In this document: piece after piece, positions 14,230 to 24,554 of the stretch
How positions within the stretch are numbered: the first letter of the stretch is position 1
How the letters are laid out: every line of letters begins with the position of its first letter
From: an uncultured Pelagibacteraceae bacterium
GTDB taxonomy: Bacteria > Pseudomonadota > Alphaproteobacteria > Pelagibacterales > Pelagibacteraceae
Reading direction: 5' to 3'
DNA length: 64,000 nucleotides
NCBI GenBank assembly: GCA_902593405.1
Contig: CACJIB010000001.1
Location: forward strand, 1 to 64,000
Notes under the pieces: generated by a model
Database searches by the model: none
Seen by the model: the letters and a program-made list of their open reading frames with translations, nothing else
What the model was told of the DNA's origin: nothing
Program-made: the position numbers and the translations under genes

Positions 14230-15314
14230 TATCTTAATTTTAAGGTGGCTAAACCAATCATTGCTAATATGATAGAGATAATCCAAAACCTAATTACAAC
14301 TGTTGACTCTGGCCAGCCCTTTTTCTCAAAATGATGGTGAATGGGTGCCATTTTAAAAATTCTTTTTCCAGTAAGTTTAAAAGAAATCACCTGAACCACT
14401 ACTGAAACTGCCTCTAGTACAAAAAGTCCACCAGTAATAGCTAAAACAATTTCATGCTTTGTAATAATTCCAACTGCACCTAAAGATCCTCCAAGAGATA
14501 GTGAGCCTGTGTCTCCCATAAAAATTTTAGCTGGTGGAGCATTAAACCATAAGAAACCTAAACAAGAGCCAATAATTGCCCCGCAAAAAATTGATACTTC
14601 ACCAGTTCCTTCTATGTAAGGAATTTGTAAATAATTTGAAAATACGATGTTTCCAGTAACATAACTTATAAAAGCAAAACATGCTGCAACCAATATTACA
14701 GGCACTGTTGCTAGACCATCTAATCCATCCGTAAGATTAACAGCATTTGACGAACCAATAATTACGAATATTGCAAATGGTATAAAAAACCATCCAAGGT
14801 TTATGATTAAATTTTTAAAGAATGGAAAATATAAATTATTTAAATCTTGATAGTCGTTTAAATAAACAAAAAAACTTACACCAATAATTGCTAATATTAT
14901 TTGTGAAGTTATTTTAAACTTTGAAGAAATCCCTGATGAGTTGCTAAATTTTATCTTCTTAAAGTCATCATATGCTCCTAATAAACCAAAAGTAATTGCA
15001 ATGTAGATACAAAATAAAATATTAATATTTGATAAATCTGCCCAAAATATTACTGATACCAATAAGCCGAATAAAATTATTAAACCTCCCATTGTTGGTG
15101 TGCCAATTTTTTTAACTATATGATCTTCAGGTCCATCATCCCGAATTGGATTTAAAATTTTTTGTTTTGAAAAAAATTTAATAAAAGGACCTCCAATAAT
15201 AAGCACAATAACCAATGAGGTGAAAAAAGATAAACCTGTTCTAAAAGTTAAATATTTAAATACATTTAAAAAACTAAAAGTATCTACAAAATTTAATAAA
15301 AATTGATAAAGCAT
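14229..15314 (-). CDS. mraY: Phospho-N-acetylmuramoyl-pentapeptide-transferase MraY
   Basis: GTPTMGGL, NAVNLTDGLDGLA, FMGDTGSLSLGG, APIHHHFEKKGWPE. Confidence 0.97.
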   Translation of the reverse strand: MLYQFLLNFVDTFSFLNVFKYLTFRTGLSFFTSLVIVLIIGGPFIKFFSKQKILNPIRDDGPEDHIVKKIGTPTMGGLIILFGLLVSVIFWADLSNINILFCIYIAITFGLLGAYDDFKKIKFSNSSGISSKFKITSQIILAIIGVSFFVYLNDYQDLNNLYFPFFKNLIINLGWFFIPFAIFVIIGSSNAVNLTDGLDGLATVPVILVAACFAFISYVTGNIVFSNYLQIPYIEGTGEVSIFCGAIIGSCLGFLWFNAPPAKIFMGDTGSLSLGGSLGAVGIITKHEIVLAITGGLFVLEAVSVVVQVISFKLTGKRIFKMAPIHHHFEKKGWPESTVVIRFWIISIILAMIGLATLKLR

Positions 15315-18158
15315 TTAATGCAATCCTTTCAGATCTTTTACTATGTCGTTGAATCCTGTCGCAAGTGAGGCTTTAATCATTAAATAATCATTATTATTTA
15401 AATCTTTTCTGATTAATTCAATGATTTGAGACTTGTTTAATAAAATCCGGCCTTTTTTGGCTTTTGAGATACTTTCAAATATTATGGATGCCATTTTACC
15501 TTTCACAAATACCTTGTCTATCTTGGTTTGATTAATTATTGGAGCAATAGATTTATGAAGCTTTTTAGAATGTCTACCGAGCTCTAACATGTCACCAATT
15601 AGTAGATATTTATTTGATTTTTTTGAGCTTATTTTATCAAAATTTTTTATTGCTGATTTTAATGATAGAGGATTTGAATTATAACTTTGATCAATTAAAT
15701 TAATTTTTTTATTATCAATTTTTACTAGAGAATGGTCTCCTCTTCCTTCAGGAATTTTAAAATTGAGAAAAATATTTTCATTAAGTTTAAATATATTTTT
15801 ATAAATACTGATAACTGCTAAAGCAGAAAGTGTGTTGGATATATTGTTTTGAAAATCGTTAGATAATACAAAATACCTTTTTTTATTATTTAATCTAATA
15901 TTAATTCTAAAATTTTTTCCAAAGGGCTGTATATTATTTAATTTAATGTCTGATTTCTGACTTTTAATACCAAAAGAAACTACTTTAATTTTCTTTTTTT
16001 TGGCAATTTTTTTATGTAATTGAAAAAAACTGTCATCTGCATTTAATACAGCATAACCATTAGGCTTTATATTATTAATAATTTCAGATTTTGCCAAAGC
16101 AATTTGTTTAATATTTTTAAAATTTTTAGCATGTGCATAATTTATATTTGTTATCACACCAACATCTGGTTTTATAATTTTAGACAAATAGTCAATTTCT
16201 CCTTTTTTATCCATTCCAATTTCTAAAATTCCAAATTCATCATTTTGTTTTAAATTAAAAAGACTTAAAGGAACCCCAAATTTATTGTTATAAGATTTTG
16301 GAGAAATACTTACTTTTGAAATTTTACTTAATACGTTACCCAACAATTCTTTAAGTGTAGTTTTGCCACAACTGCCTGTGATAGCTATAATATTTGTATC
16401 AATACTTTTTCTAAAATTTTTTGAAATACCTATTAAGAAATTCAGAGTATTGCTTACTTTAATCTGTCGATTTATATTAAATTTTTTTTGAATTTTATTC
16501 ACTACAGCTAATGATGCTTTTTTTTTGAATGATTGTGAAACAAATTTATTACCGTCATTTTTTTTTCCCTTAATAGCAAAAAAAATATCATTTTTAGTAA
16601 CTTCTTGAGAGTTAATTCTTGCTGTTTTTAAAGATATGGAAGCAGATATTTTTTTAATTTTAGCTGCCTCTTTAACAACATTTAATTTTAAATTATCTGA
16701 TAAATTATTATTTTTATACTTAATAGCATTGAGAATTACCTTTCTGTCTGAAAAGAAAATTTTCTTATTTCCAATATCTTGTGTTTTCTCATGGCCTTTC
16801 CCAGCAACCAACAAAATATCCCCTGAGTTCAAATTATGAATGGCTTGTGTTATTGCTGTTGCTCTATTAGATATTTCAATAATTCTCTTTTTTTTAATTC
16901 CCTTTTTTATATCTCTTCTTATTTTTTGAGGATTTTCAAATCTAGGATTATCATTTGTTAGAATGATACTATCTGCAAAATCACTAACTACTTTCCCCAT
17001 TTTTGATCTTTTATTTTGATCCCTATTTCCCCCACAACCGAATAACACTGTGATTGTTTTATTAGGAAATTGTTCTCTAAGATTTAAAAGACAAGTTTTT
17101 AGAGCATCAGGCGTATGAGCGTAATCAAGAATTACTTTTGATTGATTTTTAATTTTACCTATTTTTTCAAACCTTCCCTCAACAGTTTTTAATTTTGGAA
17201 TTGTATTTAAAATTTTATTTATACTAATACCGCTATATTTTGCTGCAATTATTGCCATCAAAACATTTTTTAATTGTATTTTTCCAATTAAATTTAAATT
17301 TATATTCCTTATTGAGCTATTTAATTTAATTTTAAGAAATTGACCCTCTCCTTTAAAGTTATGAGATAAAAGCTCTAGATTATTTTTCCCATCATTAAGT
17401 GTATGCAATTTTAATTTCTTATTAATTGCAATTTTTCTTATGTTTTTAAACTCAGGTATAAATTGATCTGTAATTATATTTCCTCTTTTTGAGATTAGGT
17501 TTTCAAATAAATAAAGTTTTGCATTTAAATAGTTTTTTAAATTTTTATGATAATCAAGATGATCCTGGGATAGATTAGTAAATATACCTGAATTAAACTT
17601 TAAACCATCTAATCTATTTTGCTTTAAACCATGGCTTGAGGCTTCCATAATTACATTCTCTATTTTTTGATTTTTCAACTTGCTTAATATTTTAGCCAAT
17701 TTGATTGGATCTATTGTTGTATTAGATAAATTCAAATTAATACTTTTTGATTTAACACCTAATGTACCAATTGAAGCACCTTTTTTATTATTTAATTTTA
17801 ATATTTGATAATAAAAATCTGCAACCGATGATTTTCCGTTAGTACCAGTAACTGCAATTAAATTTTTTGGTTTTTTATTATAAATTTTAAAAGCAGTTTC
17901 AGCTAATAATTTTCTTACATTCTTTGTATGAATATATAAAATTCCATTTTGGAATTGATTTGTTTTTCTTTCAGTAACAATAATTTTTGATCCTTTTTTA
18001 ATTGCTTTAGTAATAAATTTATTACCATCAATAGAATTTCCTTTGATTGCAAAAAAAATATTATTTTTTTTAATACTCTTCGTATTAAATGAAATTCCTG
18101 AAAAGGAAAAATTTCTATAATTTTTATTTATGTTATGAAAGTAGTTTCCTAGAAGCAT
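15315..18158 (-). CDS. murEF: Fused MurE-MurF (UDP-MurNAc-tripeptide synthetase / UDP-MurNAc-tripeptide--D-Ala-D-Ala ligase)
   Basis: 947 aa single ORF with two Mur ligase modules: VTGTNGKSSVADF...DNPRFENP (MurE, DNPR motif) then ITGSCGKTTLKELL...SYNSNPLS (MurF). Confidence 0.95.
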   Translation of the reverse strand: MLLGNYFHNINKNYRNFSFSGISFNTKSIKKNNIFFAIKGNSIDGNKFITKAIKKGSKIIVTERKTNQFQNGILYIHTKNVRKLLAETAFKIYNKKPKNLIAVTGTNGKSSVADFYYQILKLNNKKGASIGTLGVKSKSINLNLSNTTIDPIKLAKILSKLKNQKIENVIMEASSHGLKQNRLDGLKFNSGIFTNLSQDHLDYHKNLKNYLNAKLYLFENLISKRGNIITDQFIPEFKNIRKIAINKKLKLHTLNDGKNNLELLSHNFKGEGQFLKIKLNSSIRNINLNLIGKIQLKNVLMAIIAAKYSGISINKILNTIPKLKTVEGRFEKIGKIKNQSKVILDYAHTPDALKTCLLNLREQFPNKTITVLFGCGGNRDQNKRSKMGKVVSDFADSIILTNDNPRFENPQKIRRDIKKGIKKKRIIEISNRATAITQAIHNLNSGDILLVAGKGHEKTQDIGNKKIFFSDRKVILNAIKYKNNNLSDNLKLNVVKEAAKIKKISASISLKTARINSQEVTKNDIFFAIKGKKNDGNKFVSQSFKKKASLAVVNKIQKKFNINRQIKVSNTLNFLIGISKNFRKSIDTNIIAITGSCGKTTLKELLGNVLSKISKVSISPKSYNNKFGVPLSLFNLKQNDEFGILEIGMDKKGEIDYLSKIIKPDVGVITNINYAHAKNFKNIKQIALAKSEIINNIKPNGYAVLNADDSFFQLHKKIAKKKKIKVVSFGIKSQKSDIKLNNIQPFGKNFRINIRLNNKKRYFVLSNDFQNNISNTLSALAVISIYKNIFKLNENIFLNFKIPEGRGDHSLVKIDNKKINLIDQSYNSNPLSLKSAIKNFDKISSKKSNKYLLIGDMLELGRHSKKLHKSIAPIINQTKIDKVFVKGKMASIIFESISKAKKGRILLNKSQIIELIRKDLNNNDYLMIKASLATGFNDIVKDLKGLH

Positions 18159-18160
18159 AA

Positions 18161-19852
18161 TTAATTAACCTCTATATATTTTGTGGCTAAAATAGGCCCG
18201 ATTTTATCTATGACCTTTCCAGCAACCTCTACTGAAGTCCAGCCAGCAGTATTATAAAGTGTACCCTTCCAGCCTCCTTTTCGGTGTCTATACTTATAAT
18301 AATAATCTTTAGATTTTTTTGGAGTATCTAACATTACAACAAAAACAAATTGTGGATTTGAAGTGGGAAAAATGGAGGCAAAAGTATTTATTTTTGCTTC
18401 AGAATATGCTCCTCCCTCAGGTTGATCAGCAGTTCCTGTTTTTCCACCAACTTCATAATTTTGAACATCTGCAAATTTAGCTGTGCCTTCCTCAGTATTT
18501 ACAATTTTTCTTAAAGCCTTAACAACTTGTTCCGAAATACCTCTGTTTAATATTCTCTCGTTTTTTTGTTTAAAATTATTTTCTTTAAAAATTAATGTTG
18601 GCTTAATTTCATAACCACCATTTGATAAAACCGCATAACCTTTTGCCAATTGAAGAATTGTAGTCGCTACTCCATGTCCAAAAGAAGCTGTAGCTAATCT
18701 GCATTTCCCAAAATCATAATTTTTTTGAGGAGCAACTTCTTCAATATCAAAATCAATATCACTTAACACCCCAACTTTTTCTAAAAATAATTTAAATTTT
18801 TCTGGGCCAATTTTTTGAGCAATTCTGACAGATCCTATATTTCCAGATCTAACTAAAATTTGCTCTGCAGTTAAATCTGGCGGTATTTCATTATCATACT
18901 CACCTATTCTGTATTTATCACATTTAATTGATTTGGGTAAATCTAAAAATTCAGTTTCTGGGTTAATTACCTTTTCATTTAAGGCGCTAGCAAAAGTAAA
19001 TGCTTTAAATACAGAGCCGAGTTCATATGTTCCTTTAGTTACCCTGTTAATATAATTTACATCTGTAATATTTTGTCTTTCATTTGGATTAAAATCTGGC
19101 AAAGAAACTAGTGATAAAATATTACCATTATTAACATCCATTAAAATGGCTGCACTACCTTTGCTTTTAAAAATTTCCTGATATTTAATTAATTCTTTTC
19201 TTATTAAAAACTGAATATCCTTATCTAGAGTAAGTCTTATGGGTTTTTTTGATTGTCTAAGTTTGTCATTCAATGATTTTTCCAATCCAGAAATACCGTT
19301 ATTGTCATCGTCTATCTGACCCAAAACATGACTAAAAAGATTTTTTTGTGGGTACATTCTTAAAACTCTTTCTTCTGGGACTAGAGATTTATCCCCCAGT
19401 TTCATTATTTTTTCGTAATTTTCCTCTGAAATTTTCTTCTCTAAATAAAAAAATTTCTTAGTTTTTATTTTTTTTTTAATTTCATTAAAATTTTTATCAG
19501 GAAAAATAATATTTAAACTTAGAAGTAATTTTTTTTTATTAATTATATCTGAAGTTTTTAAACCAATATCGATAGATTTAACTGTCTTAGCTAAATAATT
19601 TCCATTTATATCTGTAATGTCTGCTCTATAGAGTTTATTTGAAGTCACAAATAAATTGCTTCTTTGTTCTAAATTATCTTTTTGTGAGCCTAGATGAATT
19701 AAGTGAATTGTGTAAATCAAATAGATAATAAAAAAAATGAAAAAAATAAAAGCTACACGATTAAATTGAATATTTAATCCATTCTCTTTTTTCTTAAATA
19801 TAAAATCACTTTCGTAGTCTTCTATAGTTAATTTCGATTTATTATCAGCCAT
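18161..19852 (-). CDS. ftsI: Peptidoglycan D,D-transpeptidase FtsI (PBP3)
   Basis: GTYELGSVFKAFTFASAL (SxxK), SGNIGS, GGKTGTADQPEG (KTG). Confidence 0.95.
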   Translation of the reverse strand: MADNKSKLTIEDYESDFIFKKKENGLNIQFNRVAFIFFIFFIIYLIYTIHLIHLGSQKDNLEQRSNLFVTSNKLYRADITDINGNYLAKTVKSIDIGLKTSDIINKKKLLLSLNIIFPDKNFNEIKKKIKTKKFFYLEKKISEENYEKIMKLGDKSLVPEERVLRMYPQKNLFSHVLGQIDDDNNGISGLEKSLNDKLRQSKKPIRLTLDKDIQFLIRKELIKYQEIFKSKGSAAILMDVNNGNILSLVSLPDFNPNERQNITDVNYINRVTKGTYELGSVFKAFTFASALNEKVINPETEFLDLPKSIKCDKYRIGEYDNEIPPDLTAEQILVRSGNIGSVRIAQKIGPEKFKLFLEKVGVLSDIDFDIEEVAPQKNYDFGKCRLATASFGHGVATTILQLAKGYAVLSNGGYEIKPTLIFKENNFKQKNERILNRGISEQVVKALRKIVNTEEGTAKFADVQNYEVGGKTGTADQPEGGAYSEAKINTFASIFPTSNPQFVFVVMLDTPKKSKDYYYKYRHRKGGWKGTLYNTAGWTSVEVAGKVIDKIGPILATKYIEVN

Positions 19853-20157
19853 TACTCTTTTATAATTTTAAAATTTTGGATTTTATTTATATCGTCTGAA
19901 ATATTATAAATTTTTAGGTCATTTATATTTTTTTGAATTAACTCATCCTCAAAATACTGTGATTGATATTCAAGCAATCTTTCTGCAGAACTTAAATAAT
20001 CATACTCTAAGGATACATTTTCAAATTCAGACTTTAAAACTCGAATACTCTCTTTTGCTGTAAATATTTCATCCTCAATCTGTTTAGTCGAATTTTTTAT
20101 TATTGCAGTTGATAAGACTAAAAAAAAAATCACTAACGCTAAAACAAACTTTTTCAC
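19852..20157 (-). CDS. ftsL: FtsL-like small bitopic division protein
   Basis: 101 aa, N-terminal TM plus coiled-coil-like region; exact position between rsmH and ftsI. Confidence 0.7.
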   Translation of the reverse strand: MKKFVLALVIFFLVLSTAIIKNSTKQIEDEIFTAKESIRVLKSEFENVSLEYDYLSSAERLLEYQSQYFEDELIQKNINDLKIYNISDDINKIQNFKIIKE

Positions 20158-21164
20158 AGTTTGTCTCCATATTTTTCGATTTCAATATAATTTCTGAATT
20201 TCTCCTCTATATCGGTATCGAAATTATAAAAATCAGTTTTTTTTATTGCATATCTAAATTTAGCAGATCTAGACGGTGGATTTTCACTTAACTCTTCTTC
20301 TGAGGGAGTTATTGGTTTTTTTTGAATTAAATTAAATAATGTATCAGCTTGTTTTACAAAAGGGCTATATCGTGAAATACTTTTATTTTCAGAAAGGCTT
20401 TTAAAAAAATATTTTACTATTTTATCCTCTAAAGAATGGAAAGTAACTACCCCTAGAATCCCTCCTTTTTTTAAAACTTTAGTGGCATTAATAAGCCCAT
20501 AAATTAATTCGCTTATTTCTTTATTTACAAAAATTCTAAGTGCCTGAAAAACTTTGGTTGCATTGTGAACTTTAAAATTTTTTCTTTTTTTTGATTTATC
20601 AATAATTTCAACTAAAGATTTAGTGTCAATTTCATTTTTAGATCTCTCTTTATTGATATTTCGTGCAATGTATTTTGCTTCTTTTTCGTCACCAAAAAAT
20701 TTAAAAATCTTTTCTAATTCTTTTTCATCAAGTTTATTTATTACATCCTCTGCAGAATAGTTATTTAAACCTAACTGCATATTTAATTTACCATTTGCTT
20801 CAAATGAAAGTCCTTTTTCTGGATCTTTTATCTGAGTATAAGAATAACCAAGATCAAAAATTACTCCTGTTATATTTTCGTTTTTAAGCTTTAAATTATT
20901 TAATTGACTAAATTTAATATTTTTAAAAATAAATCTATCTTTAAAACTTTCTTTTAATTGGTTAGCAATTTTTGCACTCTCTATATCTCTATCTAGAGCT
21001 ATTACGTTTGTATTTTCAAAGTCTAAAATTTTTTTGGTATAACCACCTTGACCAAAGGTGCAATCAATAAATGTGCCACCATGTTGAGGGGAAATAACGC
21101 TAATAATTTCTTTTAGCAGTACCGGATAATGCTTTTGCATTTTCGGTACTATGGTGGCGTCCAT
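20154..21164 (-). CDS. rsmH: 16S rRNA (cytosine1402-N4)-methyltransferase RsmH (MraW)
   Basis: [43 protein letters not shown]. Confidence 0.96.
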   Translation of the reverse strand: MDATIVPKMQKHYPVLLKEIISVISPQHGGTFIDCTFGQGGYTKKILDFENTNVIALDRDIESAKIANQLKESFKDRFIFKNIKFSQLNNLKLKNENITGVIFDLGYSYTQIKDPEKGLSFEANGKLNMQLGLNNYSAEDVINKLDEKELEKIFKFFGDEKEAKYIARNINKERSKNEIDTKSLVEIIDKSKKRKNFKVHNATKVFQALRIFVNKEISELIYGLINATKVLKKGGILGVVTFHSLEDKIVKYFFKSLSENKSISRYSPFVKQADTLFNLIQKKPITPSEEELSENPPSRSAKFRYAIKKTDFYNFDTDIEEKFRNYIEIEKYGDKL

Positions 21165-21182
21165 TTATTTCTTGGAAGACCA

Positions 21183-22664
21183 TTAATTTTTTTGTCTTCT
21201 TAAGAATGCTGGTATCTCAAGATCATCTTCTTCTTCCTCATTTGAGGACATCAAATCTTCAGAACTTGAATTTTCAGGTTCTGAACTAAATAAATCTGGT
21301 GCATCAGAATCAACTCCAAATTCTTTTAAATCATTAAAAGATTCTTCCTTGCTAATAGAATCTTGAAACTCTTCCTGATTAGTTTCTGTAGCTTCTTGCG
21401 TAAAAGATTTCTCCATTTGATTAACCGAATTATCCTCAACTATACTCTCACTTTCCATGCTAGTATTTTGAACAAACTCTTCATTCATCATTTGATTATG
21501 AGAGCTTTCAGCTTGTTGATCTTGTAAAATCTCATTTTCAAGTTTTAAAGCGTTAGCACCATGTGTAATTGGGTTTGACGCTGTTGTATTTGAAAAATTG
21601 AAAGATTGGGATGATCCCATGTTTGAGAAATCAGAATAACCTGGATTTCGGTTTTGAATTCTATGAACCATATTTACTACTGATTTTGACTCTGGTTGCT
21701 GGCCATCTAAAGATGTAGCAACAATTGATACTCTCATTTTTCCATCTAGCTCTGTATCGGTGATTGCACCAATAATTAATTCTGCTTCAGGATCAACTTC
21801 AGCTCTTACTTTATTTACCGCTTCATCAACTTCAAAAAGTTTAAGGTCTTTACCACCAGTAATATTTACTAGTAATCCTTTTGCACCTTTTAAAGTGTAA
21901 TCATCTATTAATGGATTACTGATTGCCATTTCTGCAGCTTTTAAAGCTCTACCTTCTCCTTCTGCTTCTCCAGTTCCCATCATAGCTTTACCCATTGCTG
22001 CCATAACAGTTTCAACATCAGCAAAATCTAAGTTGATTAAACCTGGTCTGACCATCAAATCAGTTATACTTTGAACACCATGCATCAAAACATTATTTGA
22101 AAGGTTAAATGATTCTTCAAATGTTGTTTGTTCGTTGGCAATTTTAAATAGGTTTTGGTTAGGAATAACAATTATTGTATCAACATGTTTTCTTAATTCT
22201 TCCAAACCTTGTTGTGCTCTTCTCATTCTAGAGGGGCCTTCATATAAAAATGGAAGAGTCACAACACCTACAGTTAAGATATTTAATTCTTTAGCAGCTC
22301 TAGCGATGACGTGAGCAGCACCAGTGCCTGTTCCACCACCCATACCAGCTGCAATAAAAACCATATTTGCACCTTGAAGTGTATTTACAATTTCATTTAA
22401 AGATTCATCAGCTGCTGCTTGACCAATATCAAGTTTTGCACCAGCTCCTAATCCTTTAGTTAAATTTAAACCAATTTGAATTCTTGTTTTTGCTTTGCTA
22501 AGCTTCAAATCTTGCGCATCAGTATTTACTGCAATAAACTCTACTCCTTGCATATTATTTTCAATCATTTCATTGATTGCATTTCCACCAGCTCCACCAA
22601 CTCCTAAAACTAGTAGTCGTGGCTGTAGCTCTTTTATCTCTGGTGCTCTAAAATTAATTGTCAT
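21183..22664 (-). CDS. ftsZ: Cell division GTPase FtsZ
   Basis: [31 protein letters not shown]-terminal peptide [12 protein letters not shown]. Confidence 0.98.
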   Translation of the reverse strand: MTINFRAPEIKELQPRLLVLGVGGAGGNAINEMIENNMQGVEFIAVNTDAQDLKLSKAKTRIQIGLNLTKGLGAGAKLDIGQAAADESLNEIVNTLQGANMVFIAAGMGGGTGTGAAHVIARAAKELNILTVGVVTLPFLYEGPSRMRRAQQGLEELRKHVDTIIVIPNQNLFKIANEQTTFEESFNLSNNVLMHGVQSITDLMVRPGLINLDFADVETVMAAMGKAMMGTGEAEGEGRALKAAEMAISNPLIDDYTLKGAKGLLVNITGGKDLKLFEVDEAVNKVRAEVDPEAELIIGAITDTELDGKMRVSIVATSLDGQQPESKSVVNMVHRIQNRNPGYSDFSNMGSSQSFNFSNTTASNPITHGANALKLENEILQDQQAESSHNQMMNEEFVQNTSMESESIVEDNSVNQMEKSFTQEATETNQEEFQDSISKEESFNDLKEFGVDSDAPDLFSSEPENSSSEDLMSSNEEEEDDLEIPAFLRRQKN

Positions 22665-22674
22665 CTTTTATCCC

Positions 22675-23133
22675 CTATTGTTTGTTTTGTTGAAGCTCCC
22701 ATTTAAGATTACCACGATTAATATTTGCTTTTTTCCTCGCTGTTATCTTAAATTTTTCAAATGCTGTTGGTTCCCATATTTGAAATGTTTGGCCTTGACC
22801 AACAAACAACATGCTGTTTTTTATTTTTGCATGTTTTAATAATTTTGATGAAAGTGAAATTCTTCCCTCACTATCAAATTGTAAATTTATACTTTCTGCT
22901 AATATTGATGTTGCAAAGTAATCTCTTTTTTCCTCAAAGGGATTTAAGGAGTCAATTGCTGAGGAAATTTTTTCAATTCTATCTTGGGAGCATGCTTCTA
23001 TAGATGAGTTATTAAATGATGGATAACATATAACACCATTGTAACCTAAGTTCGATAAATGCGACCTAAAACTAGCAGGCACAGATACTCTCCCTTTTTT
23101 GTCTAATTTGTTTTCGTATGTTGATAAAAACAT
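22675..23133 (-). CDS. mraZ: Transcriptional regulator MraZ
   Basis: NKLDKKGRVSVPASFR and FDSEGRISLSSKLLKHAKI duplicated AbrB-like motifs; heads the dcw cluster. Confidence 0.93.
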   Translation of the reverse strand: MFLSTYENKLDKKGRVSVPASFRSHLSNLGYNGVICYPSFNNSSIEACSQDRIEKISSAIDSLNPFEEKRDYFATSILAESINLQFDSEGRISLSSKLLKHAKIKNSMLFVGQGQTFQIWEPTAFEKFKITARKKANINRGNLKWELQQNKQ

Positions 23134-23163
23134 AAAACATAATTTCCTTTATTCCCACGTAAA

Positions 23164-23187
23164 TGGGAATTTATGGGATATTATGGG
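23164..23187. promoter_or_regulatory. Putative MraZ operator: three TGGG boxes at 10-bp period upstream of mraZ
   Basis: TGGGAATTTA TGGGATATTA TGGG read on + strand at 23164, 23174, 23184; an opposed CCCA lies at 23154-23157. Confidence 0.65.
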
Positions 23188-23315
23188 TTTTACAACTAGA
23201 CGTCAACACCTAATATTTCAGCACTTTAATTGTTTTAGTATTAAATAAAATAGACACTTGTGCTTATAAAATGAGAACAAATAAAGAAACTTAAAGTGAT
23301 TTTTTGATTTGATAT

Positions 23316-23670
23316 GCCAGATAAACTATAAGCCGGGTTCTGTCATTTAAACTTATCATTTGTCTAGGCTTAAGATCACTCTTAAGCTCAAGCAACTAAC
23401 CCTGATGACTAGCCAAGGACGGCTTTTAGTTTTTCAACAATGTCATCTCTACTTAGTCTTGCTCCCAGTGGGGTTTTCCAGCGTTCATTGTTACCAATAG
23501 AACCGGTGTGCTCTTACCACACCTTTTCACCCTTGCCATGTTATGGCGGTTTATTTTCTGTGGCACTATCCCTAGGGTTTCCCCCGCCAGGTATTACCTG
23601 GCACTGTGTCCTTGTAGAGCCCGGACTTTCCTCTTTAAAATAAATTAAAGCGATAAGTCATTTATCTGGC
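23316..23670 (-). ncRNA. rnpB: RNase P RNA (bacterial type A-like)
   Basis: Minus strand has GAGGAAAGTCCGGGCT near the 5' end and ACAGAACCCGGCTTAT near the 3' end; closing P1 helix GCCAGATAAA/TTTATCTGGC. Confidence 0.93.
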
Positions 23671-23710
23671 AAAATTAACATAGTACTAATTTTGAAAACT
23701 TCAAGAAATT

Positions 23711-24454
23711 TTATGTAAATTTTTTTACTAAATTACTACTAATAATCAAACATTCTTTATCAATCTTACCATTAACTAATTCTTGTCTAAATCTTCTTTG
23801 AAAAGCTTTGACAATGTAATTATTAAGTTTACTATTTTTTGAGTTTTGAGTTTTTTTCATTACATAACCAATTTTTGATAGGTTGTTATAAAACATTTTT
23901 TTACTAACTTTATCTAATTCAATTTTTCTATTTTTTTTAAGTGATTGAATAGACAATGTATGCCATAAACCTATGCCTTGCTTTGACAGCTCTTTCCATG
24001 GGAACTTTTCTCCTGGATCTTTCTTTCTTTCTGGGGCTATGTCTGAATGTCCCAAAACATTTTTAGAATCAATTTTATATTTTTTAATTAATATTTTGCT
24101 TAACTTTATTAAAGATTGAATTTGTTTTTTAGAAAATTTTTTGTAATTAAAATCATGTCCAGGATTGTTGATTTCTATACCAATAGAATATCTATTTAGA
24201 GATTTATAATGTTTCCACCTAGATTTACCAGCATGCCATGCAACATATGAGTCAGGCACCATGACAGAAGTTTCGCCATTATTTTTTATAAAATAATGGC
24301 AACTGACATCAGATTTAAAATTAGTTAACTTATTAATAGCATCGGACTCTTTATTCATTCCTGTATAATGAAAAATCAAAAATTTAATTTGAGTTTTGTG
24401 TCTTTTTATAGGATCGAAATTTGGTGAATAATTAGAAAAAATTTGTAATCTCAT
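23711..24454 (-). CDS. N-acetylmuramoyl-L-alanine amidase, AmpD/AmiD-like (amidase_2)
   Basis: FLIFHYTGM, CHYFIKNNGE, AWHAGKSRWK, SIGIEINNPGH, LGHSDIAPERKKDPGEKFPW. Confidence 0.92.
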   Translation of the reverse strand: MRLQIFSNYSPNFDPIKRHKTQIKFLIFHYTGMNKESDAINKLTNFKSDVSCHYFIKNNGETSVMVPDSYVAWHAGKSRWKHYKSLNRYSIGIEINNPGHDFNYKKFSKKQIQSLIKLSKILIKKYKIDSKNVLGHSDIAPERKKDPGEKFPWKELSKQGIGLWHTLSIQSLKKNRKIELDKVSKKMFYNNLSKIGYVMKKTQNSKNSKLNNYIVKAFQRRFRQELVNGKIDKECLIISSNLVKKFT

Positions 24455-24554
24455 TTTAGTTGTATTGTTAGAAATTTTAAGCCATATTTAAGTCATTTTT
24501 AGCACTAAATCTTGATTTACTTTAGGTCCATATACACTATATAATTCGTATCAT

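Noticed and set aside
22495-23003. Plus-strand ORFs of 114 aa and 80 aa opposite ftsZ/mraZ
   Set aside because: Antisense to FtsZ and MraZ; chance open frames.
23440-23643. 67-aa plus-strand ORF MSSLLSLAPSGVFQRS...
   Set aside because: It is antisense to the conserved core of rnpB. This is an artefact of structured RNA sequence, not a credible protein.
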